Shown here one piece after another: positions 7,483 through 16,100 of a stretch of DNA of 64,000 nucleotides. Made by a program: the position numbers and the translations under genes. Below the pieces are notes generated by a model that saw only the letters and a list, made by a program, of their open reading frames with translations, had not been told where the DNA came from and did not search any database. How positions within the stretch are numbered: position 1 is the stretch's first letter; every line of letters starts with the position of its first letter. Source of the stretch: Bacteroidales bacterium UBA3297 (GTDB lineage: Bacteria; Bacteroidota; Bacteroidia; Bacteroidales; Paludibacteraceae); contig DETD01000009.1 of the NCBI GenBank assembly GCA_002362105.1, positions 16,359-80,358 on the forward strand, written 5' to 3'.

Positions 7483-9096
7483 TTATTGGTCCTTCTCGTC
7501 AGAAGTCTCGTCTTTCTTGTCTTCGGTTTCCTTAGCTTCATCTTTCTTGTCGCTGTCCTTTTTCTCGTCTTCCAGGTCTTGGGGCTCCAGTGCGCACAAT
7601 TTCTCTTCTGAGAGGTCTGTCTCTGCCGCAAGGCGGACGGCCTGGCGTTCAATGGCTTTTTCAAACAGGTTACGTACAAAACGTCCATTGCCGAAATTGT
7701 TGTCTTTTTCGGCTATAGCCTTGTCTAACAGGGCTTTCAAGGCGGTCTCCGCTTCTGCTGTCAGTTTGTATTCGTTGTCTTCTGCACGGCGCTTGAATAT
7801 CTCCATCAACTCGTCGGCGTTGTAGTCGTCGAAAGTGATGTAGCGGTTGAAGCGCGATTGCAGTCCCGGATTCGAGTCTATGAAGGTCTGCATCTCGTTC
7901 GAGTAGCCGGCCAGTATCACGATAAGGCGGTCGCGGTCGTCTTCCATACGCTTCAGTAGGGTGGCTATAGCCTCGCTGCCAAAGTCGTTCTCTCCGCCCG
8001 CCACCAGCGAGTAGGCTTCGTCGATGAAGAGTACGCCGTCGAGGGCGCTGTCTATTATCTTGTTGGTCTTTACGGCAGTCTGGCCCACAAATTCTGCTAC
8101 CAGACCCGAACGGTCGGTTTCTATCAACTGGCCTTTCTTCAAAATGCCCAGCTCTTTGTAGATGCCGGCCAATATGCGGGCAACTGTGGTCTTGCCGGTA
8201 CCCGGATTGCCGGTAAACACGCAGTGGTAAGAGATTGGGGCGGCTTTAAGCCCTTTCTCCTTCCTTAATTGTTGTATTTTCAAGAAACTGGCCAGCTTGC
8301 CAACTTCCTCTTTCACGGTCGCCAGACCTACCAGCTTGTTCAGACGTACTTCAGCCGGTTCTTCGGGTTCGCCCTCTGGCTCTTTCTGCTCGGGTTCCGA
8401 CTCTGGCTCGTCGTCGTTGGTGTTGAGTGCTTCGAAGTCGTCTTCGTCAATGTCTTTGAACTGGGTCGGACTCTTCTGTATATAGCCCATAATGCTGGCT
8501 AGCCATGAACTTTCTTCTTCGGTTATTTTGTTGTCGCCTTTGGCCATGACGTTCGCAAAACGGTAGAGTTTGATGATGTATTGGTTGACCAACTCTTTGT
8601 CGATACCGTATGCGCGTAGGTAGCGGACGAGGAGGAAACCGTCGCCCTCGTGCGGATTCTTATATCCTTTCTTCACAAGGTTTATGAACTCGCTGGCAAT
8701 GCTCAAACCGTCTTGCATTGCTATTCCTTCCCGGCTGTCGTACACGTCGTTGCGGCTTGGGTTCAGAAATCGGAGCATCAGAGAGGCTAGTCCGTAGCCT
8801 TCGTTGTTGTCTAGCTTCATTTTTGGCTTGGGCAGGCCCAAGTCCCTTATGATGGCGTTTTTCCGGTCAAGGCCTTCGTAGCTGGTCAGCACATCGTGAA
8901 TGGCAGCCAGCAGCAGACGGCTGTTTAGTCCGCCATAGTTGCGGCTTTTGTCGTCAAAAACTTTCAATTCGTCCTCGTTGTAAAGGGCTTCCATCACCTC
9001 TTTGTTGTGGCCGAGGGCTTGCACCTGTTTATAGAAATTCGCACCTGTGTTGCAGGCTAGTCTGAAGTAATCTTCGTCAATCTCTTCAAATGTCAT
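7483..9096 (-). CDS. AAA+ ATPase of the CbxX/CfxQ type with TerB-like N-terminal part
   Basis: 537 residues. Residues 1-220 are helical and include a stretch (YRFANVMAKGDNKITEEES, about 178-196) resembling TerB-type tellurite-resistance domains. An acidic linker follows (about 222-250). The AAA+ module has Walker A GNPGTGKT (296-303), Walker B VLFIDEAY (355-362) and the sensor/arginine-finger region NPGLQSRFNRYITF. The order matches CbbX/CfxQ and type VII-secretion EccA ATPases, which remodel protein complexes. The C-terminal 30 residues are a Lys/Asp/Glu-rich tail. The client protein is unknown. Other TerB-like proteins of this window lie at 52.8-55.9 kb. Confidence 0.85.
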   Translation of the reverse strand: MTFEEIDEDYFRLACNTGANFYKQVQALGHNKEVMEALYNEDELKVFDDKSRNYGGLNSRLLLAAIHDVLTSYEGLDRKNAIIRDLGLPKPKMKLDNNEGYGLASLMLRFLNPSRNDVYDSREGIAMQDGLSIASEFINLVKKGYKNPHEGDGFLLVRYLRAYGIDKELVNQYIIKLYRFANVMAKGDNKITEEESSWLASIMGYIQKSPTQFKDIDEDDFEALNTNDDEPESEPEQKEPEGEPEEPAEVRLNKLVGLATVKEEVGKLASFLKIQQLRKEKGLKAAPISYHCVFTGNPGTGKTTVARILAGIYKELGILKKGQLIETDRSGLVAEFVGQTAVKTNKIIDSALDGVLFIDEAYSLVAGGENDFGSEAIATLLKRMEDDRDRLIVILAGYSNEMQTFIDSNPGLQSRFNRYITFDDYNADELMEIFKRRAEDNEYKLTAEAETALKALLDKAIAEKDNNFGNGRFVRNLFEKAIERQAVRLAAETDLSEEKLCALEPQDLEDEKKDSDKKDEAKETEDKKDETSDEKDQ

Positions 9097-9120
9097 AATC
9101 TTGCTGTTTAGACTTTTCCC

Positions 9121-10119
9121 TTATTTAGTAAAGTACACGTATTGGAACTCGGTTTCTTCGTTTCCGTTGGTGTGCTTGGTCATGTTTCCGAGCGAGTCGT
9201 AGCTAAATTGCTGGATGTGTGCTTTCCCGTCGGCGCTGTTGTCTGTCTTTTCAGTCAGGTTCCCCGCTTTGTCGTAAGCGTAGGTCGTCTTCCTGCCGTC
9301 GGTATAGTTTTCTTCCAGTATGTGGCCTTTTTTGTCGTAGACAATGCTCCGGCCTATTCTCAGCTGGTTGTTCTTGTCGAAGATTTCCTCCTTGACCAGC
9401 AGTCCTTTCTTGTCGTATTGCCTGGTGGTCTTGCCGTTAAACACCGCCAGACAGAACGTTTCCACCGTCTCGCTGGTCTTTATGCCCTTCTTGTTGAAGG
9501 TTCTAGTGGTTCTCGATATGGGTCTTCTTTTCTCGTCGAGGTCAACCTCAAGTATGAAGTTGTGCTTTTTGTCGTAGGTCTTTTCCAAACTTCCGTCTGG
9601 CTCGTCGTCAAAGAAGCGGGTGATGATTTCTTTCTCGCCGTCGTCTGCATAGTGGTAGCCGTGCAGAATACCCTCCTGACCAATCACAATTTCGCGGTGC
9701 TTCATTAGGCGTTTGTCGTCGTCGAACCATTTGTCGTCGGCTTTCACCATCTTTTTTGTTTCGTCGTATTGTTTGGTCGTGGTGTGCTTCTTTTTCTTGT
9801 TGTAGTTGTAGGTGGTGACCGCGCTGTCTTTTAACAGCCCCTCGGCATTGGTGGTGATGCGCAGTACCTCTTCACCTTCGGCGTTGTACTTGTAGCTAAT
9901 GTTTTCGCCTTTTGTCTTGTCTTCCACATTTACCAGCAGTCCATTCTTGTCGAAAGTGTATTTGTGGGTGAGTTCCAATCCGTTTGCACCTTTTTTCAAA
10001 CGGCTGTATGTCATTACGTTGCCATTAAGTCCCAATGTTTCCCAAGCGGTAGCCGCAGTGGCAGTGGCCGACAAGCAGGCGCAACCGATGACCAAGGCGT
10101 ATATGTTTTTGCAAATCAT
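9121..10119 (-). CDS. Secreted YD/RHS-like repeat protein
   Basis: About 332 residues. I place the start at 10119 (MICKNIYALVIG), which gives a signal peptide ending SATATAATA; the longer frame to 10203 adds 28 residues that would block the signal. From residue 40 to the end the protein consists of about a dozen short beta-strand units with recurring Y-D-K-K-G and F-D-K-N-G-L patterns, like YD repeats of RHS proteins or MORN-like toxin-antidote wrappers. There is no RHS core motif, toxin domain or C-terminal sorting domain. It is probably periplasmic or surface-exposed with unknown function. It starts 19 bases after the neighbouring redox-protein gene ends and may share its transcript. Confidence 0.7.
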   Translation of the reverse strand: MICKNIYALVIGCACLSATATAATAWETLGLNGNVMTYSRLKKGANGLELTHKYTFDKNGLLVNVEDKTKGENISYKYNAEGEEVLRITTNAEGLLKDSAVTTYNYNKKKKHTTTKQYDETKKMVKADDKWFDDDKRLMKHREIVIGQEGILHGYHYADDGEKEIITRFFDDEPDGSLEKTYDKKHNFILEVDLDEKRRPISRTTRTFNKKGIKTSETVETFCLAVFNGKTTRQYDKKGLLVKEEIFDKNNQLRIGRSIVYDKKGHILEENYTDGRKTTYAYDKAGNLTEKTDNSADGKAHIQQFSYDSLGNMTKHTNGNEETEFQYVYFTK

Positions 10120-10138
10120 TGTCTTATTATATTCTTTT

Positions 10139-10615
10139 TTATTGTTTTTTCTGTTCCAGATATTCGGCAAACACGCGGGCTGCACTTTCAACCTTCTTAG
10201 CACATGGCCGTTTTTGGTAGTATTCGGTGTTGCGTTCGTCAGGTACGTTGGTGTCGGTTACGGCCTTGCATCCGCTCATGTTGAGCAACTCAGCGCAGAT
10301 GATCGACCCGTTGCGTTCCTTAAATTTTGCCAGCAAATCTTGTACCACTTTGTAGCAGGCGGCTTTGCCTTCCTTGTCGGAACCTTCGGTGTGTCCGCAG
10401 TCTAGCCCTGCCAGAGTAACCATACCCGACACGGCACCGCACATCATGCGCATTCTGCCCACTCCGCCACCAAAACCAGCGGCAATGCGTTTGGCCGTCA
10501 GGTCGTCTATCCCGTATAGGTCGGCAAAGGCCGAAACCACACTTTGGCAACAACCGAAGCCCTGCATAAAGCATTCTACTGATTTCTGGATGCGTTCTTC
10601 TAATTCTGGTGTCAT
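10139..10615 (-). CDS. C_GCAxxG_C_C family redox protein
   Basis: 158 residues, no signal peptide. The pattern GCCQSV (about 22-27), then RMMCGAVSGM, LDCG and a later Cys matches the putative redox-active C_GCAxxG_C_C family (PF09719 as I recall it), whose conserved cysteines are thought to bind metal or undergo redox chemistry. Gly-rich turn GFGGGVGRM precedes the second Cys. Members are often found near electron-transfer or metal-handling genes; the neighbours here do not suggest a partner. A TATTTTTG promoter box is present 37 bases upstream. Confidence 0.85.
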   Translation of the reverse strand: MTPELEERIQKSVECFMQGFGCCQSVVSAFADLYGIDDLTAKRIAAGFGGGVGRMRMMCGAVSGMVTLAGLDCGHTEGSDKEGKAACYKVVQDLLAKFKERNGSIICAELLNMSGCKAVTDTNVPDERNTEYYQKRPCAKKVESAARVFAEYLEQKKQ

Positions 10616-10652
10616 AAAGTAAGACTTATGTATTTCTCTTTTGTCGTTAATG

Positions 10653-10660
10653 CAAAAATA
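10653..10660 (-). promoter_or_regulatory. -7 promoter box of the redox-protein gene
   Basis: TATTTTTG on the minus strand fits TAnnTTTG and lies 37 bases before the start codon at 10615. Confidence 0.5.
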
Positions 10661-10772
10661 GTCTTTTTTCTTAATACACAGTTTAACACAATGGGGTTAT
10701 GTGTCGATAAAATAGTTTGTTTTGACCGTTCGGGAGGCTGTTTTCTTGCGGGAAACGTTTTGTCGCTGTCTT

Positions 10773-10802
10773 TTGCCAACTTCAAAAAAATAAGTATTTT
10801 TG
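10773..10802 (+). promoter_or_regulatory. Bacteroidales-type promoter for the lipoprotein gene
   Basis: TTG at 10773-10775 and TATTTTTG at 10795-10802 are separated by exactly 19 bases. This matches the -33/-7 architecture of this phylum and puts transcription start about 45 bases before the ATG at 10853. Confidence 0.65.
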
Positions 10803-10852
10803 CTTATTCCTCGGTCTAGTTAATGTTAGGAATGTAAAAATCGATATCTAAA

Positions 10853-11410
10853 ATGTTGATACGAAGAAATACTCTTGTTCTGAACTTTTGTTTGCTGTTG
10901 CTGACAGGTTCGCTCGCTGCCTGTGGTGGCGAAAATCCTAGCGCTTCACAAAATGCCCCCTCTTCACAAACCGACGATGTTTCTGCGGCTGGAACAGGTC
11001 GCAAATCGGCCGACAGTAAGGGGAAAAACAACTCGAAGAAAGATGACGCTTCGCCCCGTAGGTCGGGCGCGAAACAGGTCGCATCTGAAACGGAAACAAT
11101 CTATTACGATGGCCGTGTTGGCGACGACGATGTCTTGCTACAACTGCATTTTAAAGGCAACCAGGTTTCGGGCACTATTGTACGCGAGTCGACTAATAAA
11201 AAGTTCAAGGTCAGCGGATCGCTCGATGCCGAGGGCAATATCACCCTTTCTGAATTCTCCCAGTCGAGGAAGGAGGGCTGGATGGTGGGAACCAAACACC
11301 GGCGCAAGCGCCGCTTCTCGGGCGACTACTTCAACGCAAATGGAGGCAAGTCGTCGTTCAAGTTCTCGAAAACATCGGCTCCCGATGATGTCGACGACAT
11401 TTACCGTTAA
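10853..11410 (+). CDS. Lipoprotein, unknown function
   Basis: 185 residues with a clear lipoprotein signal: LIRRN start, hydrophobic core, lipobox LAAC at residue 24. Residues 25-75 are a Ser/Asn/Lys-rich linker; residues 80-180 form a small beta-rich domain (TIYYDGRVGDDDVLLQLHF, KFKVSGSLDAEGNITLSEF) without a family I recognise. The Gly/strand periodicity would fit a lipocalin-like or small barrel fold. A second frame of the same length overlaps at 10923-11480, but it lacks a signal peptide and is rejected. Confidence 0.75.
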   Translation: MLIRRNTLVLNFCLLLLTGSLAACGGENPSASQNAPSSQTDDVSAAGTGRKSADSKGKNNSKKDDASPRRSGAKQVASETETIYYDGRVGDDDVLLQLHFKGNQVSGTIVRESTNKKFKVSGSLDAEGNITLSEFSQSRKEGWMVGTKHRRKRRFSGDYFNANGGKSSFKFSKTSAPDDVDDIYR

Positions 11411-11478
11411 TTTCAAATCGGTTTTATTCCAGCGTCTCTTGAAACAAGGTGTTGTTTCAATGAGGCCTTCTACAAAAT

Positions 11479-11513
11479 AAGAGTGGATGCCCAATTCCTG
11501 AGCATCCACTCTT
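11479..11513. terminator. Hairpin between convergent genes
   Basis: A perfect 10-bp stem (GAGTGGATGC at 11481-11490, GCATCCACTC at 11502-11511) is present. On the minus strand it is followed by TTATTTTG, so it most likely ends the beta-barrel gene. Confidence 0.65.
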
Positions 11514-11532
11514 GCTATAAATACAACTTATG

Positions 11533-12603
11533 TTAGAAGATTCTGTAACCGACCGTCAACAGGTAGTTGGCTACTGGCTGGTTGCGTGAGCATTCCCAGT
11601 TGGTGACGTTGTTTGGAAAGTGGTTGTGGTTGATGATTCCATAAGCAACTTCGCCTGTTATTGATAAATGGTTGAAGCAAAAGAATAGCTCGAGTCTTGC
11701 GTGCAGGTCGCTCCTACTCATCAGCCCTTCGTTGTACGTGTCAACTTTTTCCCTATGGTAGGTGTAGTCGAAGTCGTCGTGGTATTTGCTTGTGGTAGTA
11801 CCGCCTAATCCGTACTGGTAGATTAGACCTATGCCGACACCTCCCATGACATTGTCGTCAAGGTATCTTCTATATCCGAAGAGTGTGGTCGGAATCTGTA
11901 GGTGAGTGACTTCCACTTCAGATTCGTCTTTTGGGAAGATTTCGTTGCCGTAAAAGACGTTGAAGTTCTGCTTGCTGTAACGTGCGCCAATGCTGCCGTA
12001 GTAGCCCCCGCGTGGCAACCCGATTTCAGCTTTGGCACCAGCGCTGTAGCCTAGGTGCAAATCGTTGTCGCCTATGCTCGACAAATTACCGCCAGCATAG
12101 ATTTCGCCCATAAACATTGGAAGGGCATCGTCTATTTCGGACGTGCTTTCCACATAATAATTGTCCGAGGATGTAACTACAACCACCTCGCCTCCTGATG
12201 GTGGCGGTGGGGGAGTGCCGCGTCTGTAGTGCCTTGGTCCGTGTGGACGATGGTTGCTTCTGACGTGGTCTTTCTTTTTTATTGTGCTTTTAGGCTCGGG
12301 GGTGCTGTTTGGCTGACTGCCCCGGCTGTCAGAGCCGCTCCTTTGTGAATTTTGTAGTTTGCCCCTGCCTGTGGCCCCGCTGTTGCCCGCGTTGTTGCTC
12401 GAAGGAGCGTGGCTTGGAGTCGAGCGGGTTGTGTTGTCGCTAGAAGGGGTGCTTTGGGTTGACGAGCCGCGGCTGGTTCCGCTGCCTCTGTTGCTCGCAA
12501 GAAGGAGTTGGTCGTTCTGCCCGGCTTCAAACTGTTGTGCCGCAGCATTGGTAGTGAACATCGCAGAAAGGGTAATCGCAGTTGCAAATAGAGATATTTT
12601 CAT
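11533..12603 (-). CDS. Outer-membrane beta-barrel protein with long basic linker
   Basis: 356 residues. The signal peptide ends TTNAAAQ. Residues 30-140 are low complexity: Ser/Thr/Gly/Asn repeats, then a Lys/Arg/His-rich piece (HVRSNHRPHGPRHYRRG) and PPPPP. From about residue 145 the sequence alternates in beta-barrel fashion (GEIYAGGNLSSIG, YYGSIGARYSKQNF, GGVGIGLIYQYGLGG) and ends with an aromatic residue (VGYRIF), the usual signature for outer-membrane insertion. The basic linker may contact lipopolysaccharide or peptidoglycan; this is inference. A TAATTTTG promoter box is found 24 bases upstream. Confidence 0.8.
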   Translation of the reverse strand: MKISLFATAITLSAMFTTNAAAQQFEAGQNDQLLLASNRGSGTSRGSSTQSTPSSDNTTRSTPSHAPSSNNAGNSGATGRGKLQNSQRSGSDSRGSQPNSTPEPKSTIKKKDHVRSNHRPHGPRHYRRGTPPPPPSGGEVVVVTSSDNYYVESTSEIDDALPMFMGEIYAGGNLSSIGDNDLHLGYSAGAKAEIGLPRGGYYGSIGARYSKQNFNVFYGNEIFPKDESEVEVTHLQIPTTLFGYRRYLDDNVMGGVGIGLIYQYGLGGTTTSKYHDDFDYTYHREKVDTYNEGLMSRSDLHARLELFFCFNHLSITGEVAYGIINHNHFPNNVTNWECSRNQPVANYLLTVGYRIF

Positions 12604-12627
12604 TTGTCCTGTTATTGAATTTTACCA

Positions 12628-12635
12628 CAAAATTA
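12628..12635 (-). promoter_or_regulatory. -7 promoter box of the barrel gene
   Basis: TAATTTTG on the minus strand lies 24 bases before the start codon at 12603 and fits the TAnnTTTG consensus. Confidence 0.5.
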
Positions 12636-12684
12636 ATCTTTTTCTTTAATTGGGCCGCGTTGTGAATGGATGTAACGCCTTTAA

Positions 12685-12722
12685 ACAAAAAAATCCGCAA
12701 TGTTTAGTTGCGGATTTTTTTC
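12685..12722 (-). terminator. Terminator of tRNA-Gln
   Basis: A perfect 10-bp stem AAATCCGCAA (12691-12700) / TTGCGGATTT (12708-12717) has runs of A and T on both sides. It lies just after the 3' end of the minus-strand tRNA and ends its transcript. Confidence 0.8.
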
Positions 12723-12725
12723 AAG

Positions 12726-12796
12726 TTGTTCCTCAAGGATTCGAACCCTGACAAGCAGTGCCAGAAACTGATGTGCTACCATTACACCAAGGAACA
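12726..12796 (-). tRNA. tRNA-Gln (anticodon CTG)
   Basis: 71 bases, cloverleaf complete by eye: acceptor TGTTCCT/AGGAACA (7 bp), D stem GTGT/GCAC, anticodon loop TTCTGGC with anticodon CTG, T arm CAGGG-TTCGAAT-CCTTG, discriminator A, no encoded CCA. U1-A72 is the usual glutamine identity feature. The first pair of the anticodon stem is a T-C mismatch. It decodes CAG. Confidence 0.9.
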
Positions 12797-13121
12797 ATTT
12801 TATGTTTGTTGGGGTTGTTCTCCCCGATTGCGATGCAAAGTTAATGCTTTTTCTTCACAATGCAAGAGCTGAAAGAATTTTTTTTCGAGAAAAGTGCATT
12901 TTTTATGCGGTGCCGCCTTTCAGGCCTGTCTTGCGCGTGGTAGGGTAGGTGGGGGAACATTCGGTTTTTCTGTGTCTGAAAACGCAGATTGTTAGTCTTT
13001 TCATATGTAAAAGTATTCTTTTGGTACGGTTCTTGTATATTAATTAGGAGTGCTTTGTTATGGAAGCGCTATCACAATAAACCTAAAATGAGCCTTTAGG
13101 GCACTTAAACATATTAAAGTA
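12797..13121. other. Intergenic region upstream of the giant gene
   Basis: This 325-bp stretch contains the leader of the 4162-codon gene and the 5' flank of the tRNA. The only regulatory candidate I see is the sigma-54-like element at 13021-13037, listed separately. Confidence 0.4.
13021..13037 (+). promoter_or_regulatory. Possible sigma-54 type promoter of the giant gene
   Basis: TTGGTACG-GTTC-TTGTA resembles the -24/-12 consensus TTGGCACG-N4-TTGCA with correct spacing and two C-to-T differences, one of them in the normally firm GC of the -12 box. It ends 84 bases before the ATG. The match is weaker than at 51266, so it is tentative. Confidence 0.35.
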
Positions 13122-16100
13122 ATGCGTCTTTTTAATGTTAGCTTAAGAGAGGTCTTTACCTCCCGTTTATTCATACTTAGTTGTTTCTTTTTGCTGTCTG
13201 GGTTGAAGTTCTCTGCAGTAGCTGATGATATAGACACACACAATGTGGATCCCGTTTATTCAAAAATGATAAATGGAACGTGCCTCGTTGTTGGTAATGC
13301 GAATACCCGTTTGTCTACGGGTAAGGTTGATTACGGGGATATTGCTAACGTGGCAGATGAAAAGAAGGCATTGGAGTATGTTTTGGCCGATGGTCTGAAG
13401 AACACGGTTAGTGTGGATGGTGGCGGTAGTGTGAAAATCTATAATAGCAGTTTTGCCAATTTCTGTATTCCTAAAGATTTGCCATGTGGTGATGTGAATA
13501 TCGAATTGGGACAACTGAACTGGGGTGGACGTGTTGCCTCTGACAAAACCACTCTATTAAGCGAAAGAACTACAGTGTACATTAAAATAGGTGACAGCCC
13601 TGTCTACAAAGTTGACGCAGATGAGTACGTCTTTACCGCTGAAAAAGATTATTATTCGTGTCATGCCGATATCTCTAAATATATCAAGAAACATCTGAGT
13701 GCCATAGCTGGGCAGCCGGTCAGTATCTATGTGGGAAACATAGCCGCTTCTCTCGATGTTATTAATGAGGCTAGTGGTACGAGTAATGTGGAATCTCCAA
13801 CTGCGTCTGGCTGGTCTTTAGATTTAGTTTATTCTAGTCCGTCATTACCAAGGAGGAATATCGCAGTCTATAATTACGATAAATTGCAGATATCGAACAC
13901 TGTAGGTAATGTGGAACCAGCTCTTAATCCGCAGTTTAAATTCGCATGGTCTGGTGCTGGTGATGGTGAGGCTTTTGACTATTCAATGTGCGATACCATC
14001 ACGCTTATTTATTCTGCGTTTGGTGGTATGAAGAAAATAGATGACGATGCGCTGTTTTTCGGAACGGGTGGCGCTGTCTTCGACTTGTATGATGATCTCT
14101 TTAAAATTACTTATCTTAATGATAAGAACCAGAAAATGACTGTTAATCATTTTTCGTCATCTATTGATTATGAATATGATACAGACGGGTGCAATGTGGG
14201 TAAGTCTTGGCAGTATTCTCCAGGATATGACTTGCATGCAATTACCATCGACCCAGGAGAACCAGGAAAATTTAAAAAACTTGCAAGGGGGGCAGATGCC
14301 TTTTCACTATATATCAAACCAGCTAATGAACATCATTTTGTAACGAATGTTGCCATTGTTACGGGCGCCCCTGAAACTCCGCAGGCGCAGATTTATACCA
14401 GAACTCCTGAATCGGTTGAACCTGGTACTGTATATAAAACGGACATAAATTTCGCAGTTGGTGAAAATAAAGAGGGTATGGCTAATCTGGTTATTACGGT
14501 GCCTATCTCTGAATATATCGATTCTATTACCTCTATTGAGACTAAATGCCTATCTGATATTGTAAAGAAGAGTAATTCTAGTAGTTATTACTCAGTTTGC
14601 GTGAAACCTGGCGAAGAATCTGGAACTGGGGTTTTTACGGAGTATTGTTATCCTTTCTCTGAATTTTGCAATGGCGCTATTAATAAAAACCAGCGTCCAG
14701 AACTCTTTACGGATATCAACAAGTATTTGATTGCTGTTGATGAACATAACGACAAGAACCGTTTTGTTGATCCTGCTGATTTTAGATCTGCGCGACTCGT
14801 TTTCACCTTTAAGAATGTGGTCGTTCCTAAGGAGGTGAAGAAGACTGATGTTTGGAATATGACCTTCAATTTGAAAACAAAGAAGGAAGGTGATCCTGTT
14901 TATTTCCAAACTACCTACGTGAATAAGCGTCCTTCTATTGCTCCTGAAGCCGAATTAAGCCTGACTACTCAGGAGTCAGGTGAACACTCAATGTTTGGTA
15001 ATACGCTCGAGGATCCTAATTATTGGGATAACTACCGTTGTATGCTTAATGGCGGTGGCGGTGATGGCTACGGTGGTGGCGGTGGTGGCGGCTGTGTTAC
15101 CTTAGATGGCTCTCAAAAGTCGGAAAAAGGTGTCTTTGTCAGACAAGATTCTATCCGGAAACCACAGGTGATAGTTTCCACTAATTCCGTGTGCCGGCCT
15201 GTTCCAGACTCGATCTCTTTCACTATTTGCAGTCCGACAGTTATCTCTATCAATGACCTTAATTACCAGTTGGTGTCGAAAAAAGATTTCGATATTGACT
15301 CTATAGCTCGTATTGACTCATGTATTTGGGAGGAACGCAAACGCGATTCCTTGATAGCTTTTGCACAACGGCATGGTGTCAACAAATCGCGTCTAGAGAA
15401 ACTGTTGTCCGATGTGTCTGGAACTACCCTCGATTTTGCGGCTACGGCTGTCCAAAGTTACGGTTGCGATAACGGAGAGGCTGCCCCTCAGTCGTATATT
15501 GACTCTGTAGAACTGATTCTGAATGCTAAAATACGTCCAAGCAGGTTGTTTGCTTTGTATGGGGCTGCGGACACGACGAAAAAGTATTTGAGTAGTGCGA
15601 GCTATGTCGTCTCCCCTCCAAATTATAATGTGACCTATACGGTTGATGGCGATACAACTCTTTATCTCTATTACCAATCGCCGTGGGTCGATGGTAATGG
15701 TGATTCGTGTAGTAAGTTTATTCCTGTGCATTTTCATAAACGGCAGGTCCCTGCGCCAGAGGTTACGTACGATAGCGAAATATTGTCGAATCAAGATACC
15801 GTATACCTTTGTTTGGAAGGAAACCTTGCGCCTTTCTCTATAACAAAAGATCGTGGTGAGTATGACCTTTATGCAAGCCTTTCGAAGGTTGAAGGCTCTA
15901 CTTTGGCCGATTTGACAGACTTTAGAGATGTGATGCTCTATAATGGTTTTAGCAAGGTCTACAACTGGAAGGCTACCGACCCCGATAAGGGTGCTTTCTC
16001 TTCCGCTGAACCAGGATTATACCGTTTCGCGGTTCGTCAACAGACGCTGAACTGTAAGAGCGACTCCGTGGTCTTCTTTGTGTCGGTTGCCGATATGAAG

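Noticed and set aside
10923..11480. 185-codon frame overlapping the lipoprotein gene
   Set aside because: The frame at 10853 has a signal peptide, lipobox and upstream promoter; this one has none of these.
12726..12796. tRNA-Gln as a possible integration site
   Set aside because: I found no direct repeat of its 3' end, integrase or foreign-looking genes next to it.
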